This document shows positions 35,461-43,663 of a DNA stretch of 64,000 nucleotides, piece after piece. Source of the stretch: [Clostridium] hylemonae DSM 15053 (GTDB taxonomy: Bacteria > Bacillota > Clostridia > Lachnospirales > Lachnospiraceae); NCBI RefSeq assembly GCF_008281175.1, contig NZ_CP036524.1, forward strand, positions 1,426,001-1,490,000, read 5' to 3'. Each line of letters begins with the position of its first letter. Positions within the stretch are counted from its first letter, which is position 1. The notes under the pieces are model-generated. The model was not told the origin of the DNA, did no database searches, and saw nothing but the letters and a program-made list of their open reading frames with translations. A program made the position numbers and the translations under genes.

Positions 35461-35489
35461 TTGAAAAAATATTAACAATAAGTTAATAT
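35461..35489 (+). promoter_or_regulatory. Promoter of the glycine reductase operon
   Basis: TTGAAA (35461-35466), 17-base spacer, TAATAT (35484-35489). Transcription would start near 35496, ahead of the riboswitch. No terminator separates it clearly from the symporter gene, so read-through from upstream is possible. Confidence 0.7.
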
Positions 35490-35540
35490 AAAAACAAGCA
35501 ATAAGATTTATTCATTGCGTCTATAAATAAAATTAAACAG

Positions 35541-35665
35541 CGGGTTGATTTTTCTCAAGAGAGAGCCGTACATATGGCCGCCGAAGAGGCAAGCCGGACA
35601 GATGAGGGTGAACATCTGGCGGGTGAAACTTTCAGGCAAAAGGACTGGGAAAAGGACCGCATTCT
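35541..35665 (+). ncRNA. Glycine riboswitch, single aptamer
   Basis: Matches the gcvT-type glycine aptamer core: GAGAGCC...GCCGCCGAAGAGGCAAGCC (about 35561-35595), then a variable hairpin (ACAGATGagggtgaACATCTGG), then GGGTGAAACTTTCAGGCAAA followed by AGGACTGG (35621-35648). Only one GGCAAAAGGAC core is present, so this is a singlet rather than the common tandem form. An intrinsic terminator follows at 35708, so glycine most likely switches read-through into grdX and the glycine reductase genes on; the direction is inferred from the catabolic context. Confidence 0.9.
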
Positions 35666-35707
35666 GAATCTTGTGTTGAAGTGTTTAGTAAGCACGCCAA
35701 TAGACAG

Positions 35708-35749
35708 AAAGGACGAATTACACATCTGTGTTTAAATCGTCCTTTTTTT
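35708..35749 (+). terminator. Riboswitch-controlled terminator
   Basis: AAAGGACGA (35708-35716) pairs with TCGTCCTTT (35737-35745), with an inner ACACA/TGTGT stem, followed by a T-run to 35749. Placed 43 bases after the aptamer and before grdX, this is the expression platform. Confidence 0.85.
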
Positions 35750-35831
35750 ATTCTTTGCCGGATGGAATGTGTTTTTTGGAAAATTCAGCAGTTCGGTGAG
35801 TAAAATATCCAGATCAAAAGAGGTGGATGAG

Positions 35832-36215
35832 ATGCAGAATCGTTACATAATAATAACAAATAATCCACTCGTCCCGGAGAAGATTGGCGGAACACACAAT
35901 GTGGAGTACAAAGAGATCTCCTACGAGGAAGTTCTCAGGACAGTCAGAGACAGAATACATGAAGGGCACACGCTTTTATCACATCCCCTGTCGGGGAGTG
36001 TAAAGCCTAATGAAACACCATATAAATCAATCATGCTGTCGGCAGGAAAGGGGGAGGTGGACCCGGGGTCGGTAGTTATCATTGAAAACGCCATAGAGGC
36101 GTGCCGGAAGTTTGTGTTTAAGTCAGACAAATACAAACCTGAGGTGTACGATGATTTTCAGATGATAGACTGGACTCTACTGGAAAGTGCGATCACATCG
36201 GCGGATGTAATGTAA
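35832..36215 (+). CDS. grdX: GrdX family protein
   Basis: 127 residues. The ATG at 35832 is chosen over the longer frame (35769) because AGGTGG lies five bases upstream and the longer frame would start inside the terminator loop area. Sequence features typical of GrdX: N-terminal ITNNPLV, LLSHPLSGSVKPNETPYKS, and the ENAIEACRKF helix. GrdX is found at the head of glycine reductase operons in many amino-acid fermenting clostridia and has no proven role. It is the first gene behind the riboswitch. Confidence 0.88.
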   Translation: MQNRYIIITNNPLVPEKIGGTHNVEYKEISYEEVLRTVRDRIHEGHTLLSHPLSGSVKPNETPYKSIMLSAGKGEVDPGSVVIIENAIEACRKFVFKSDKYKPEVYDDFQMIDWTLLESAITSADVM

Positions 36216-36286
36216 GGTATGCGAGAGGTTGTAACAGGCGAAAGCTTCAACAAATAACAACATTTAACTTAAGGAGGGAACAATAC

Positions 36287-37567
36287 GTGAAATTAGAAAT
36301 GGGACACATATACATCAAGGATATTCAGTTTGCAGCAGAATCCAAGATCGAAGACGGAATCCTTTATGTATCAGAAGAGGCTGTAAAGGCAGTTGCTCTT
36401 GAAGATGAGAAGATCAAGAGTGTATCATTTGACATTGCAAAACCAGGAGAGAGCGTGAGGATCACGCCGGTGAAGGATGTCATTGAGCCACGTGTTAAAG
36501 TAGAGGGAAAAGGGGGAATCTTCCCGGGCGTTATCTCTAAAGTGGATACAGTAGGAAGCGGCAAGACATACGCATTAAAGGGGATGGCGGTTGTCACAGC
36601 CGGCAAGATCGTAGGGTTCCAGGAAGGCATCATCGATATGACAGGCCCTGGCGCGGACTATACTCCATTTTCAAAGACACTTAACCTTGTTATGGTATGT
36701 GAACCGGTGGACGGCATCAAACCGCACGATTATGAAAAAGCAGTAAGATTTGCCGGCTTCAGAGTTGCGGTGTATATCGGAGAGCTGGCCCGCAGCCTTA
36801 CACCGGACGAGACAAAAGTGTATGAGACATACACAGTCAAAGAAGGTATGGAGAAATATCCCGACCTTCCGAGAGTGGCGTATGTACAGATGCTCCAGAG
36901 CCAGGGACTTCTGCACGACACTTACGTGTACGGCGTGGACGCAAAGAAAGTGCTTCCGACGATCCTGAATCCGACAGAGATCATGGACGGGGCTATCGTA
37001 TCGGGCAACTGTGTGTCCGCATGCGACAAGAACCCTACTTATGTACATCTGAACAACCCTGTCGTACATGATATGTTTGAGGAGCACGGCAAGACGATCA
37101 ACTTTGTATGCCAGATCATCACAAATGAAAATGTATATCTTGCGGACAAACAGCGTTCATCAGACTGGACGGCAAAGCTGTGCAAGATGCTGGATCTTGA
37201 CGCTGTAATCGTATCACAGGAAGGATTCGGCAACCCGGATACGGACCTGATCATGAACTGTAAGAAGATCGAGGCTGAGGGTGTCAAGACAGTTATCATC
37301 ACAGACGAGTATGCCGGACGTGACGGTAAATCCCAGTCTCTCGCAGATGCAGACGCAGCTGCAGATGCAGTTGTTACAGGCGGAAACGCAAACCAGGTTA
37401 TTATCCTGCCTAAGTTGGACAAAGTTATCGGAACTCTTGACTATGTGACAAAGATCGCCGGAGCCAGTGAAGAGACGCTCCGCGAGGACGGTTCCCTGGA
37501 GGTAGAGCTTCAGGTGCTGACAGGAGCAACAAACGAAACTGGTTTCAACAAACTGAGCGCGAGATAA
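36287..37567 (+). CDS. grdE: Glycine reductase component B, alpha/beta proprotein
   Basis: 426-residue precursor cut into two subunits of the glycine-specific selenoprotein complex B. The cleavage motif is visible: SGN-CVSACDKNP, with Asn241 and Cys242; in characterised GrdE the Cys becomes the N-terminal pyruvoyl group that forms a Schiff base with glycine. The GTG start at 36287 has AAGGAGGG eight bases upstream. It precedes grdB by 18 bases; together they form the substrate-binding PB component. Length and sequence are canonical. Confidence 0.95.
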   Translation: MKLEMGHIYIKDIQFAAESKIEDGILYVSEEAVKAVALEDEKIKSVSFDIAKPGESVRITPVKDVIEPRVKVEGKGGIFPGVISKVDTVGSGKTYALKGMAVVTAGKIVGFQEGIIDMTGPGADYTPFSKTLNLVMVCEPVDGIKPHDYEKAVRFAGFRVAVYIGELARSLTPDETKVYETYTVKEGMEKYPDLPRVAYVQMLQSQGLLHDTYVYGVDAKKVLPTILNPTEIMDGAIVSGNCVSACDKNPTYVHLNNPVVHDMFEEHGKTINFVCQIITNENVYLADKQRSSDWTAKLCKMLDLDAVIVSQEGFGNPDTDLIMNCKKIEAEGVKTVIITDEYAGRDGKSQSLADADAAADAVVTGGNANQVIILPKLDKVIGTLDYVTKIAGASEETLREDGSLEVELQVLTGATNETGFNKLSAR

Positions 37568-37585
37568 TAAGGGAGGATACAGTAA

Positions 37586-38896
37586 ATGAGCAAAATTAAA
37601 GTTGTACATTACATCAATCAGTTCTTCGCCAACATCGGCGGGGAAGAAAAAGCGGATTATCCGGCAGAGCTTCGCGTAGGTGAAGTGGTTGGACCGGGTA
37701 TGGCGTTTAACATGAATTTTAAAGATGAGGCGGAGATCATTGCAACGATCGTTTGCGGAGATTCTTACTTCAACGAGAACCTTGAAAAAGCAAAGGCAGA
37801 TATTCTTGCAATGGTAAAAGAGCAGGCTCCGGATGTGTTTATCGCAGGACCGGCGTTCAATGCGGGTCGTTACGGCGTTGCATGTGGCACTATTGCGGCT
37901 GCGGTTCAGGAGGAACTGGGCATTCCTGCGATCACAGGTATGTATGTGGAGAATCCGGGCGCTGATATGTTCAAAAACCAGGTATATATGGTCTCTACAA
38001 AGAACAGTGCTGCAGGTATGAGAGACGCAGTTGCCAAGATGGCTCCTCTTGCTCTTAAGCTTGCCAGAGGTGAAGCAGTCGGCGCTTCCTGTCAGGAAGG
38101 TTACATGCCGAACGGTGTCCGCGTAAATTTCTTCGAGGAAGAAAGAGGTTCAAAGAGAGCGGTAAACATGCTGCTTAAAAAGCTTGCAGACAAACCATTT
38201 GAGACAGAATATCCGATGCCGAACTTTGACAGAGTTGATCCGAATCCGGCCATAAAAGATCTTGCACATGCGAAGATAGCACTTGTTACCTCCGGCGGTA
38301 TCGTGCCGAAGGGCAATCCGGACCATATCGAAAGCTCCAGTGCGTCACATTACGGAGAATATGATATTACCGGCGTTATGGACTTGACAGAAGAGACATA
38401 TGAGACGGCCCACGGCGGATACGACCCGGTATACGCTAATGAAGATTCAGACCGCGTACTCCCTGTTGACGTACTCCGCGATATGGAGAAGGAAGGAAAG
38501 ATCGGAGAGCTTCATCACCTGTTCTACACAACGACCGGTAACGGAACTGCGGTGGCATCATCGAAAGCGTTTGCCGCTGAGTTTTCGCAGAAGCTTCTGG
38601 CCGACGGTGTGGATGCCGTAATTCTCACCTCCACTTGAGGCACCTGTACTCGTTGCGGTGCAACGATGGTTAAAGAGGTCGAGAGAGCAGGACTTCCTGT
38701 TGTACATGTATGTACGGTAACTCCGATCTCCATGACAGTTGGCGCGAACAGAATCGTTCCGGCTATCGCAATTCCACATCCTCTTGGAAATCCGGCTCTG
38801 GATAAAGATGAGGAGAAAGCACTCCGCCGCCAGATCGTAGAGAAAGCACTTGATGCTCTTACGACAGAAGTTGACGGACAGACAATATTTGACTAG
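37586..38896 (+). CDS. grdB: Glycine reductase component B gamma subunit, selenoprotein
   Basis: Read through the in-frame TGA at 38636-38638 as selenocysteine (residue 351), the gene encodes 436 residues. The residues around it, STS-U-GTCTRCGATM, form the U-x-x-C-x-x-C motif of GrdB, which attacks the glycine imine to give a carboxymethyl-selenoether passed to GrdA. The frame continues open with matching protein sequence to a TAG at 38894-38896, so this is not a frameshift or a pseudogene. A hairpin directly after the TGA (GCACC/GGTGC) is a candidate SECIS. Decoding needs selA, selB, selC and selD elsewhere in the genome. Confidence 0.96.
38636..38661 (+). promoter_or_regulatory. UGA selenocysteine codon and candidate SECIS of grdB
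   Basis: TGA at 38636-38638 with GCACC (38640-38644) pairing to GGTGC (38657-38661) around a 12-base loop, immediately downstream as bacterial SECIS elements are. The stem is short, and the exact fold was not computed. Confidence 0.6.
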
Positions 38897-38966
38897 AGCA
38901 TCTGACGAGGTCTTTCGGACCCGGTGCAGAATGATGTAACTTTAGTAATAAAGGAGAAATAGCAAA

Positions 38967-39911
38967 ATGAGCAAGATTTATGATGTTATTATCCTGGGTG
39001 CAGGTCCTGCCGGTTTAGCGGCAGGACTGTATGCAGGAAGAAGCCGCCTCTCTACTCTTATCATAGAAAAGGGCCAGGACGGCGGACAGATCGCGATTAC
39101 AGATGAGATAGAGAACTACCCGGGTCAGATCGTGGATGGTGAGTCCGGTCCGTCTCTCATCGCAAGAATGACGGAGCAGGCTGAAAAATTTGGGGCAGAG
39201 CGTATATCTGATACGATCACAGAAGTACAGCTTGACGGCGAGGTAAAGGTATTAAAGAGCGCAAAGGCAGAATATCAGGCAAAGAACATTATCATTGCCA
39301 CAGGCGCTTATTCCAGACCGATCGGCTGCAAGGGCGAGGCTGAGTTCATGGGCAAGGGCGTGTCCTACTGCGCCACATGTGACGCCAATTTCTTTGAAGA
39401 TTTTGAAGTGTATGTAGTCGGCGGCGGAGATTCCGCGGTTGAGGAAGCTATGTATCTCTCTAAATTTGCAAGAAAAGTAACCATTATCCACAGACGTAAT
39501 GAACTTCGCGCCGCAAAGTCCATCCAGGAAAAGGCATTTGCCAATCCGAAGATCGATTTCTTCTGGGACAGCGTGGTTGAGGAAATATATGGGGATGACA
39601 TTCTCCAGGGAATGATCGTCAAGAATGTCAAGACCGGTGAGACCCGCAAAGTTGAGGCGGATCCGGAGGACGGAATGTTCGGACTGTTCGGATTCATCGG
39701 CACGGTGCCGAATTCCAAGCTCTTTGAAGGCATCGTAGAGATGGATGAGAGAGGGTACATTAAGACGGACGATGACATGCATACGAATGTTCCGAACGTA
39801 TACGCGGCCGGAGACGTCCGCATCAAGAGCCTGAGACAGGTTGTAACTGCGGCGGCTGACGGCGCGATCGCAGCGGTTCAGGTGGAAAGAAGCTTATCAG
39901 ATTATTTTTAG
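38967..39911 (+). CDS. trxB: Thioredoxin reductase of the glycine reductase system
   Basis: 314-residue flavoprotein. The FAD loop GAGPAGLAAGLYAGR near the N-terminus, the redox pair Cys135/Cys138 in SYCATCDA, and the NADPH loop VVGGGDSAVEEA are present, then the second FAD motif NVYAAGDVR. It passes electrons from NAD(P)H to the thioredoxin encoded 12 bases downstream, which in turn reduces the selenoprotein GrdA after each cycle. The gene is embedded between grdB and grdA, so it is dedicated to the pathway. Confidence 0.95.
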   Translation: MSKIYDVIILGAGPAGLAAGLYAGRSRLSTLIIEKGQDGGQIAITDEIENYPGQIVDGESGPSLIARMTEQAEKFGAERISDTITEVQLDGEVKVLKSAKAEYQAKNIIIATGAYSRPIGCKGEAEFMGKGVSYCATCDANFFEDFEVYVVGGGDSAVEEAMYLSKFARKVTIIHRRNELRAAKSIQEKAFANPKIDFFWDSVVEEIYGDDILQGMIVKNVKTGETRKVEADPEDGMFGLFGFIGTVPNSKLFEGIVEMDERGYIKTDDDMHTNVPNVYAAGDVRIKSLRQVVTAAADGAIAAVQVERSLSDYF

Positions 39912-39923
39912 GAGGTAGAGATC

Positions 39924-40241
39924 ATGATCGATGTAACAAAGGAAACATTTGAAGAGGAAGTATTAAAGGCTGAAGGATATGTGTTTGTAGACTTTTACGG
40001 CGACGGATGCGTGCCGTGCCAGGCTCTCATGCCAAAGGTACACGAATTCGCAGACACATACGGGGACAAGATGAAATTTACATCCCTGAACACAACAAAG
40101 GCACGCCGCCTTGCCATCGCGCAGAAAGTATTAGGACTTCCTGTTATGGCAGTATACAAAGACGGTGAGAAAGTGGAGGAAGTCGTGAAAGATGACGCGA
40201 CTCCGGAAAATATTGAGGCGATGATCAAGAAATATATCTAA
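39924..40241 (+). CDS. trxA: Thioredoxin of the glycine reductase system
   Basis: 105 residues, thioredoxin fold. The redox pair is Cys29 and Cys32 in DGCVPCQALMP; the usual Trp-Cys-Gly-Pro-Cys is replaced by Gly-Cys-Val-Pro-Cys, a variant known from glycine-reductase-linked thioredoxins of amino-acid fermenters. The cis-Pro loop GLPVMAVY is present. It starts 12 bases after trxB behind AGGAGGTAG, so expression is coupled. Its partner is the GrdA selenothiol/disulfide. Confidence 0.95.
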   Translation: MIDVTKETFEEEVLKAEGYVFVDFYGDGCVPCQALMPKVHEFADTYGDKMKFTSLNTTKARRLAIAQKVLGLPVMAVYKDGEKVEEVVKDDATPENIEAMIKKYI

Positions 40242-40305
40242 TTTAAGATAGTTTTCTTTATCATAAATACAACTAGCAACATACAAGAAAGGAGAAAGCA
40301 TAATT

Positions 40306-40776
40306 ATGGCTATTTTAGAAGGAAAAAAAGCAATAATTATCGGAGACCGTGATGGAATTCCGGGACCGGCTATCGCTGAGTGCGTTAAGACTGCCGGCGC
40401 TGAGGTAGTATTTTCATCCACGGAATGTTTCGTCTGAACGAGCGCAGGCGCAATGGACTTAGAGAATCAGAAGAGAGTAAAAGAATTTGCTGACGAATAT
40501 GGTGCAGAGAACCTTGTAGTAGTTCTCGGCGCTGCAGAAGGTGAGGCTTCAGGCCTTGCAGCAGAAACCGTTACAGCAGGTGACCCTACTTTCGCAGGTC
40601 CATTGACAGGGGTCCAGCTTGGACTCAAAGTGTATCACGTTTGCGAACCAGAGATGAAAGAAGAGTTCGACGAAGAAGTGTATGATGAGCAGATAAGTAT
40701 GATGGAAATGGTACTTGATGTTGATGATATCATTAACGAGATGACAGCCATCAGAGACCAGTTCTGTAAATTTTAA
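40306..40776 (+). CDS. grdA: Glycine reductase complex selenoprotein A
   Basis: 156 residues when the in-frame TGA at 40435-40437 is read as selenocysteine (residue 44). The active-site motif [15 protein letters not shown] is the invariant GrdA sequence, with Cys41 as redox partner of Sec44. The protein carries the carboxymethyl group from GrdB to component C. Without recoding only a 43-residue peptide would be made. The ATG at 40306 follows AAAGGAGAAAG. A G/C-rich hairpin after the stop separates it from grdC and may let grdA mRNA accumulate, which fits its role as a small mobile carrier. Confidence 0.97.
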
Positions 40777-40782
40777 GTGTGT

Positions 40783-40806
40783 GGGGTGGTGTCACCCCAC
40801 CACCCC
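40783..40806 (+). terminator. Hairpin between grdA and grdC
   Basis: GGGGTGGTG (40783-40791) pairs perfectly with CACCACCCC (40798-40806) around six bases. No T-run follows, so it is more likely an RNA-stability or processing element than a terminator. Confidence 0.5.
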
Positions 40807-40833
40807 GTATATTTAAAGAAAGGTGGAAAACCA

Positions 40834-42372
40834 ATGAACAGTGTGATCAAAGGGGCCAGTTACGTATTGGTACATACCCCTGATATGGTTTTATATAATG
40901 GAACGACTCAGACAACTGAGAAGATCGTCAATCCGGATTCAGATTATTTAAAAGAAGTGCCGAAAAATCTCCGCTCCTATAAAGAGGCGGTTGAGTATTG
41001 GCCGAACCAGACATATATCGGCAACGTACATCCGGATGAATTAGCAGAGGTAGAGTTCCCCTGGTATGACAAGAAAAAAGAGGGAGCTGACCGTTTTGGC
41101 AAATACGGCGAGATCATGCCGCAGGAAGAATTTCTCTTCCTTGTACAGGCAAGCGATATGTTTGAAGTCGTAAGACTTGACAAAGAATTTGTCGCCCGGT
41201 ACAAAGACGCGTTTGCCAGCAATCCTGTCATCTCTGAAGATATCGTTGAAAAGATCCACGAGGGTGTCGATATCAGCGAGATAGAGCATTTTGTAAGCGA
41301 AGAACATGCAGAAGGATTATATCACGATGGAAAATTAGTAGGCTGTGTAAAAAGAGCCCATGATATTGATGTAAACTTGTCCGCCCATGTGATGCATGAG
41401 AACCTTATGAGCAAGGCGTCCAGTGTTCTGGCACTGCTCCATGCGGTACGCAATGCAGGCATTGAGAAGGCGGAAGTAGAATATGTGATCGACTGCGCGG
41501 AAGAGGCGTGCGGCGATATGAACCAGAGAGGCGGAGGTAACTTTGCCAAGGCTGCCGCAGAAGTTGCAGGGCTTGTCAGCGCTTCCGGTTCTGATGCCAG
41601 AGGATTCTGTGCCGCGCCGGCGCACGCAGTGATCGAAGCTGCCGCTCTCGTAAAATCCGGGGCATACAAGACTGTAGTTGTCACGTCCGGCGGATGTACG
41701 GCCAAGCTTGGCATGAACGGCAAGGATCATATTAAGAAGGGTCTTCCGATCCTGGAAGACTGTCTCGGAGGCTTTGCGGTAGTTATCTCTGAGAATGACG
41801 GAGTGAATCCTGAGATCGATCTGAATATGCTCGGCCGCCACAGTGTGGGCACCGGTTCCGCACCGCAGGCTGTGATCGGAAGTCTTGTGACAGACTCACT
41901 TGACAAAGCGGGGATGAAGATCCCGGATATCGACAAGTATTCACCGGAGATGCAGAATCCTGACATCACAAAGCCGGCAGGAGCAGGTGATGTTCCGCTT
42001 GCGAACTACAAAATGATCGCAGCTCTGGCTGTAAAGCGCGGAGAGCTGGAGAAAAAAGAACTTGCCGCATTTACAAAAGAACACGGCCTTACCGGATGGG
42101 CGCCGACACAGGGACATATTCCTTCCGGCGTTCCGTATATCGGATTTGCGCGTGAGGATATCCTCAGCGGCAAGATCAGAAATGCCATGATCATCGGTAA
42201 GGGAAGTCTGTTCCTTGGAAGAATGACGAATCTTTTTGACGGTGTATCCTTTGTGATCCACGGCAACACCGCTGAGGCGGAAAGCGCAGCTTCGGGAGTG
42301 TCAGAAGAGGAAGTTAAAGGACTCATTGCGAAAGCTATGAAAGATTTTGCCGCGACCCTGATGGCAGAGTAA
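40834..42372 (+). CDS. grdC: Glycine reductase component C, beta subunit
   Basis: 512 residues from the ATG at 40834, with AAAGGTGG eight bases ahead; the longer frame from 40777 runs through the hairpin and is rejected. The sequence is thiolase-like (SFVLVHTPDMVLYNGTT-type start, then VVTSGGCTAKLG and GHIPSGVPYIGFA), as known for GrdC, which with GrdD forms component C that turns the Se-carboxymethyl group into acetyl phosphate. It lies 12 bases before grdD. Confidence 0.94.
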   Translation: MNSVIKGASYVLVHTPDMVLYNGTTQTTEKIVNPDSDYLKEVPKNLRSYKEAVEYWPNQTYIGNVHPDELAEVEFPWYDKKKEGADRFGKYGEIMPQEEFLFLVQASDMFEVVRLDKEFVARYKDAFASNPVISEDIVEKIHEGVDISEIEHFVSEEHAEGLYHDGKLVGCVKRAHDIDVNLSAHVMHENLMSKASSVLALLHAVRNAGIEKAEVEYVIDCAEEACGDMNQRGGGNFAKAAAEVAGLVSASGSDARGFCAAPAHAVIEAAALVKSGAYKTVVVTSGGCTAKLGMNGKDHIKKGLPILEDCLGGFAVVISENDGVNPEIDLNMLGRHSVGTGSAPQAVIGSLVTDSLDKAGMKIPDIDKYSPEMQNPDITKPAGAGDVPLANYKMIAALAVKRGELEKKELAAFTKEHGLTGWAPTQGHIPSGVPYIGFAREDILSGKIRNAMIIGKGSLFLGRMTNLFDGVSFVIHGNTAEAESAASGVSEEEVKGLIAKAMKDFAATLMAE

Positions 42373-42384
42373 GGGGTGGTGAAT

Positions 42385-43539
42385 ATGGCAGATAATATTG
42401 AAAAAATGATTGCCTCCACCTTTATGGAGATGGCAGAAGGTCTTGAGACCGGAAGTTTTGGAAAGAAGCCGAAGATCGCGCTGACAGGCATGGGAAGCGA
42501 ACATGGGGAAGAGAATTCCATCGCGGCAGCGGCGGCAGCGGCAAGAGAAGGTATCGATGTATATTATATCGGTACGCTGGAAGCAGAAGGTGTTACGACA
42601 GTCAAAGTGGCCGACGAAGACGAAGGCCATAAGAAGATGGAAGAACTCCTGAAGAATAAGGAAGTGGACGGTGCGGTGACCATGCACTTTCCGTTTCCGA
42701 TCGGTGTATCCACTGTGGGGCGTGCGATCACACCGTCAAAGGGCAGAGAGATGTATGTCGCGACAACGACAGGAACGTCCAGTGCCGACCGTATCGAAGG
42801 AATGATCAAAAATGCCATCTACGGTATCATAGCAGCAAAGACATGCGGAAATGCAGATCCGACAGTAGGTATCCTCAATGTGGACGGTGCCCGCCAGACG
42901 GAGATCGCTTTGAAACAGTTAAAAGAAAATGGATATGATATTACATTTGCCGAATCGGCCAGAGCTGACGGAGGATGCGTGATGAGAGGCAACGACGTGC
43001 TCCAGGGCTCACCGGATATTATGGTGTGTGATTCTCTGTCGGGAAATATTCTTATTAAGATGCTTTCCTCTTTCACAACAGGAGGAAGCTATGAGGCATC
43101 CGGTTATGGTTACGGCCCTGGAATTGGAGAAGGGTACGACCAGCTTGTGATGATCATTTCCCGTGCTTCAGGGGCTCCGCTCATCACCGGGGCGATCCGT
43201 TATGCGGCGCAGCTTGTCAGAGGCAAGGTGTTTGAGGTGGCAAAGAAAGAGTTTGAAGCTGCCAACAAAGCCGGGCTGAAAGATATACTTGCCGCCAGAA
43301 AAGCGTCTGAAAAGCAGACGGGAGATTCCGAGGAAGTATCAGCGCCTCCGAAAGAGCCGGTCACATCCCAGATCGCGGGAATTGAGATCATGGACCTTGA
43401 GGACGGCGTGAAAGCGCTCTGGAAAATTGGTGTCTATGCAGAGAGTGGTATGGGCTGTACAGGACCGATCATCCTTGTCTCAGATGCAAATCTTGTGAAA
43501 GCAGAGGAAGAACTCAAAAAAGCGGGATTTATTAATTAG
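42385..43539 (+). CDS. grdD: Glycine reductase component C, alpha subunit
   Basis: 384 residues from the ATG at 42385 (GTG codons at 42376 and 42379 are in frame but lie within the ribosome site AAGGGG). The fold resembles phosphate acetyl/butyryl transferases. Near the C-terminus ESGMGCTGPIILVSDAN places Cys358, which corresponds by position to the Cys359 reported to bind the acetyl group before phosphorolysis in Eubacterium acidaminophilum. It completes the pathway: glycine + phosphate + reduced thioredoxin give acetyl phosphate and ammonia, and acetyl phosphate yields ATP. Confidence 0.95.
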   Translation: MADNIEKMIASTFMEMAEGLETGSFGKKPKIALTGMGSEHGEENSIAAAAAAAREGIDVYYIGTLEAEGVTTVKVADEDEGHKKMEELLKNKEVDGAVTMHFPFPIGVSTVGRAITPSKGREMYVATTTGTSSADRIEGMIKNAIYGIIAAKTCGNADPTVGILNVDGARQTEIALKQLKENGYDITFAESARADGGCVMRGNDVLQGSPDIMVCDSLSGNILIKMLSSFTTGGSYEASGYGYGPGIGEGYDQLVMIISRASGAPLITGAIRYAAQLVRGKVFEVAKKEFEAANKAGLKDILAARKASEKQTGDSEEVSAPPKEPVTSQIAGIEIMDLEDGVKALWKIGVYAESGMGCTGPIILVSDANLVKAEEELKKAGFIN

Positions 43540-43577
43540 ATCATCCCTTAAAACCACCAGATTGTTTTATAATATGG

Positions 43578-43622
43578 AAAAGTGGCATCTTGCATGTGGC
43601 GAGATGCCACTTTTCATTTCTT
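43578..43622 (+). terminator. Terminator of the glycine reductase operon
   Basis: AAAAGTGGCATCT (43578-43590) pairs perfectly with AGATGCCACTTTT (43602-43614), followed by CATTTCTTCTTT. A 13-bp stem with A-tract and T-tract. Confidence 0.85.
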
Positions 43623-43663
43623 CTTTCCATGCCTTATAATGAATTGAATGTGAGGTGTTAATA

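Noticed and set aside
37586-38896. grdB as a frameshifted or interrupted pseudogene
   Set aside because: The TGA is in frame, sits at the known selenocysteine position, and both sides match GrdB; recoding is the right reading.
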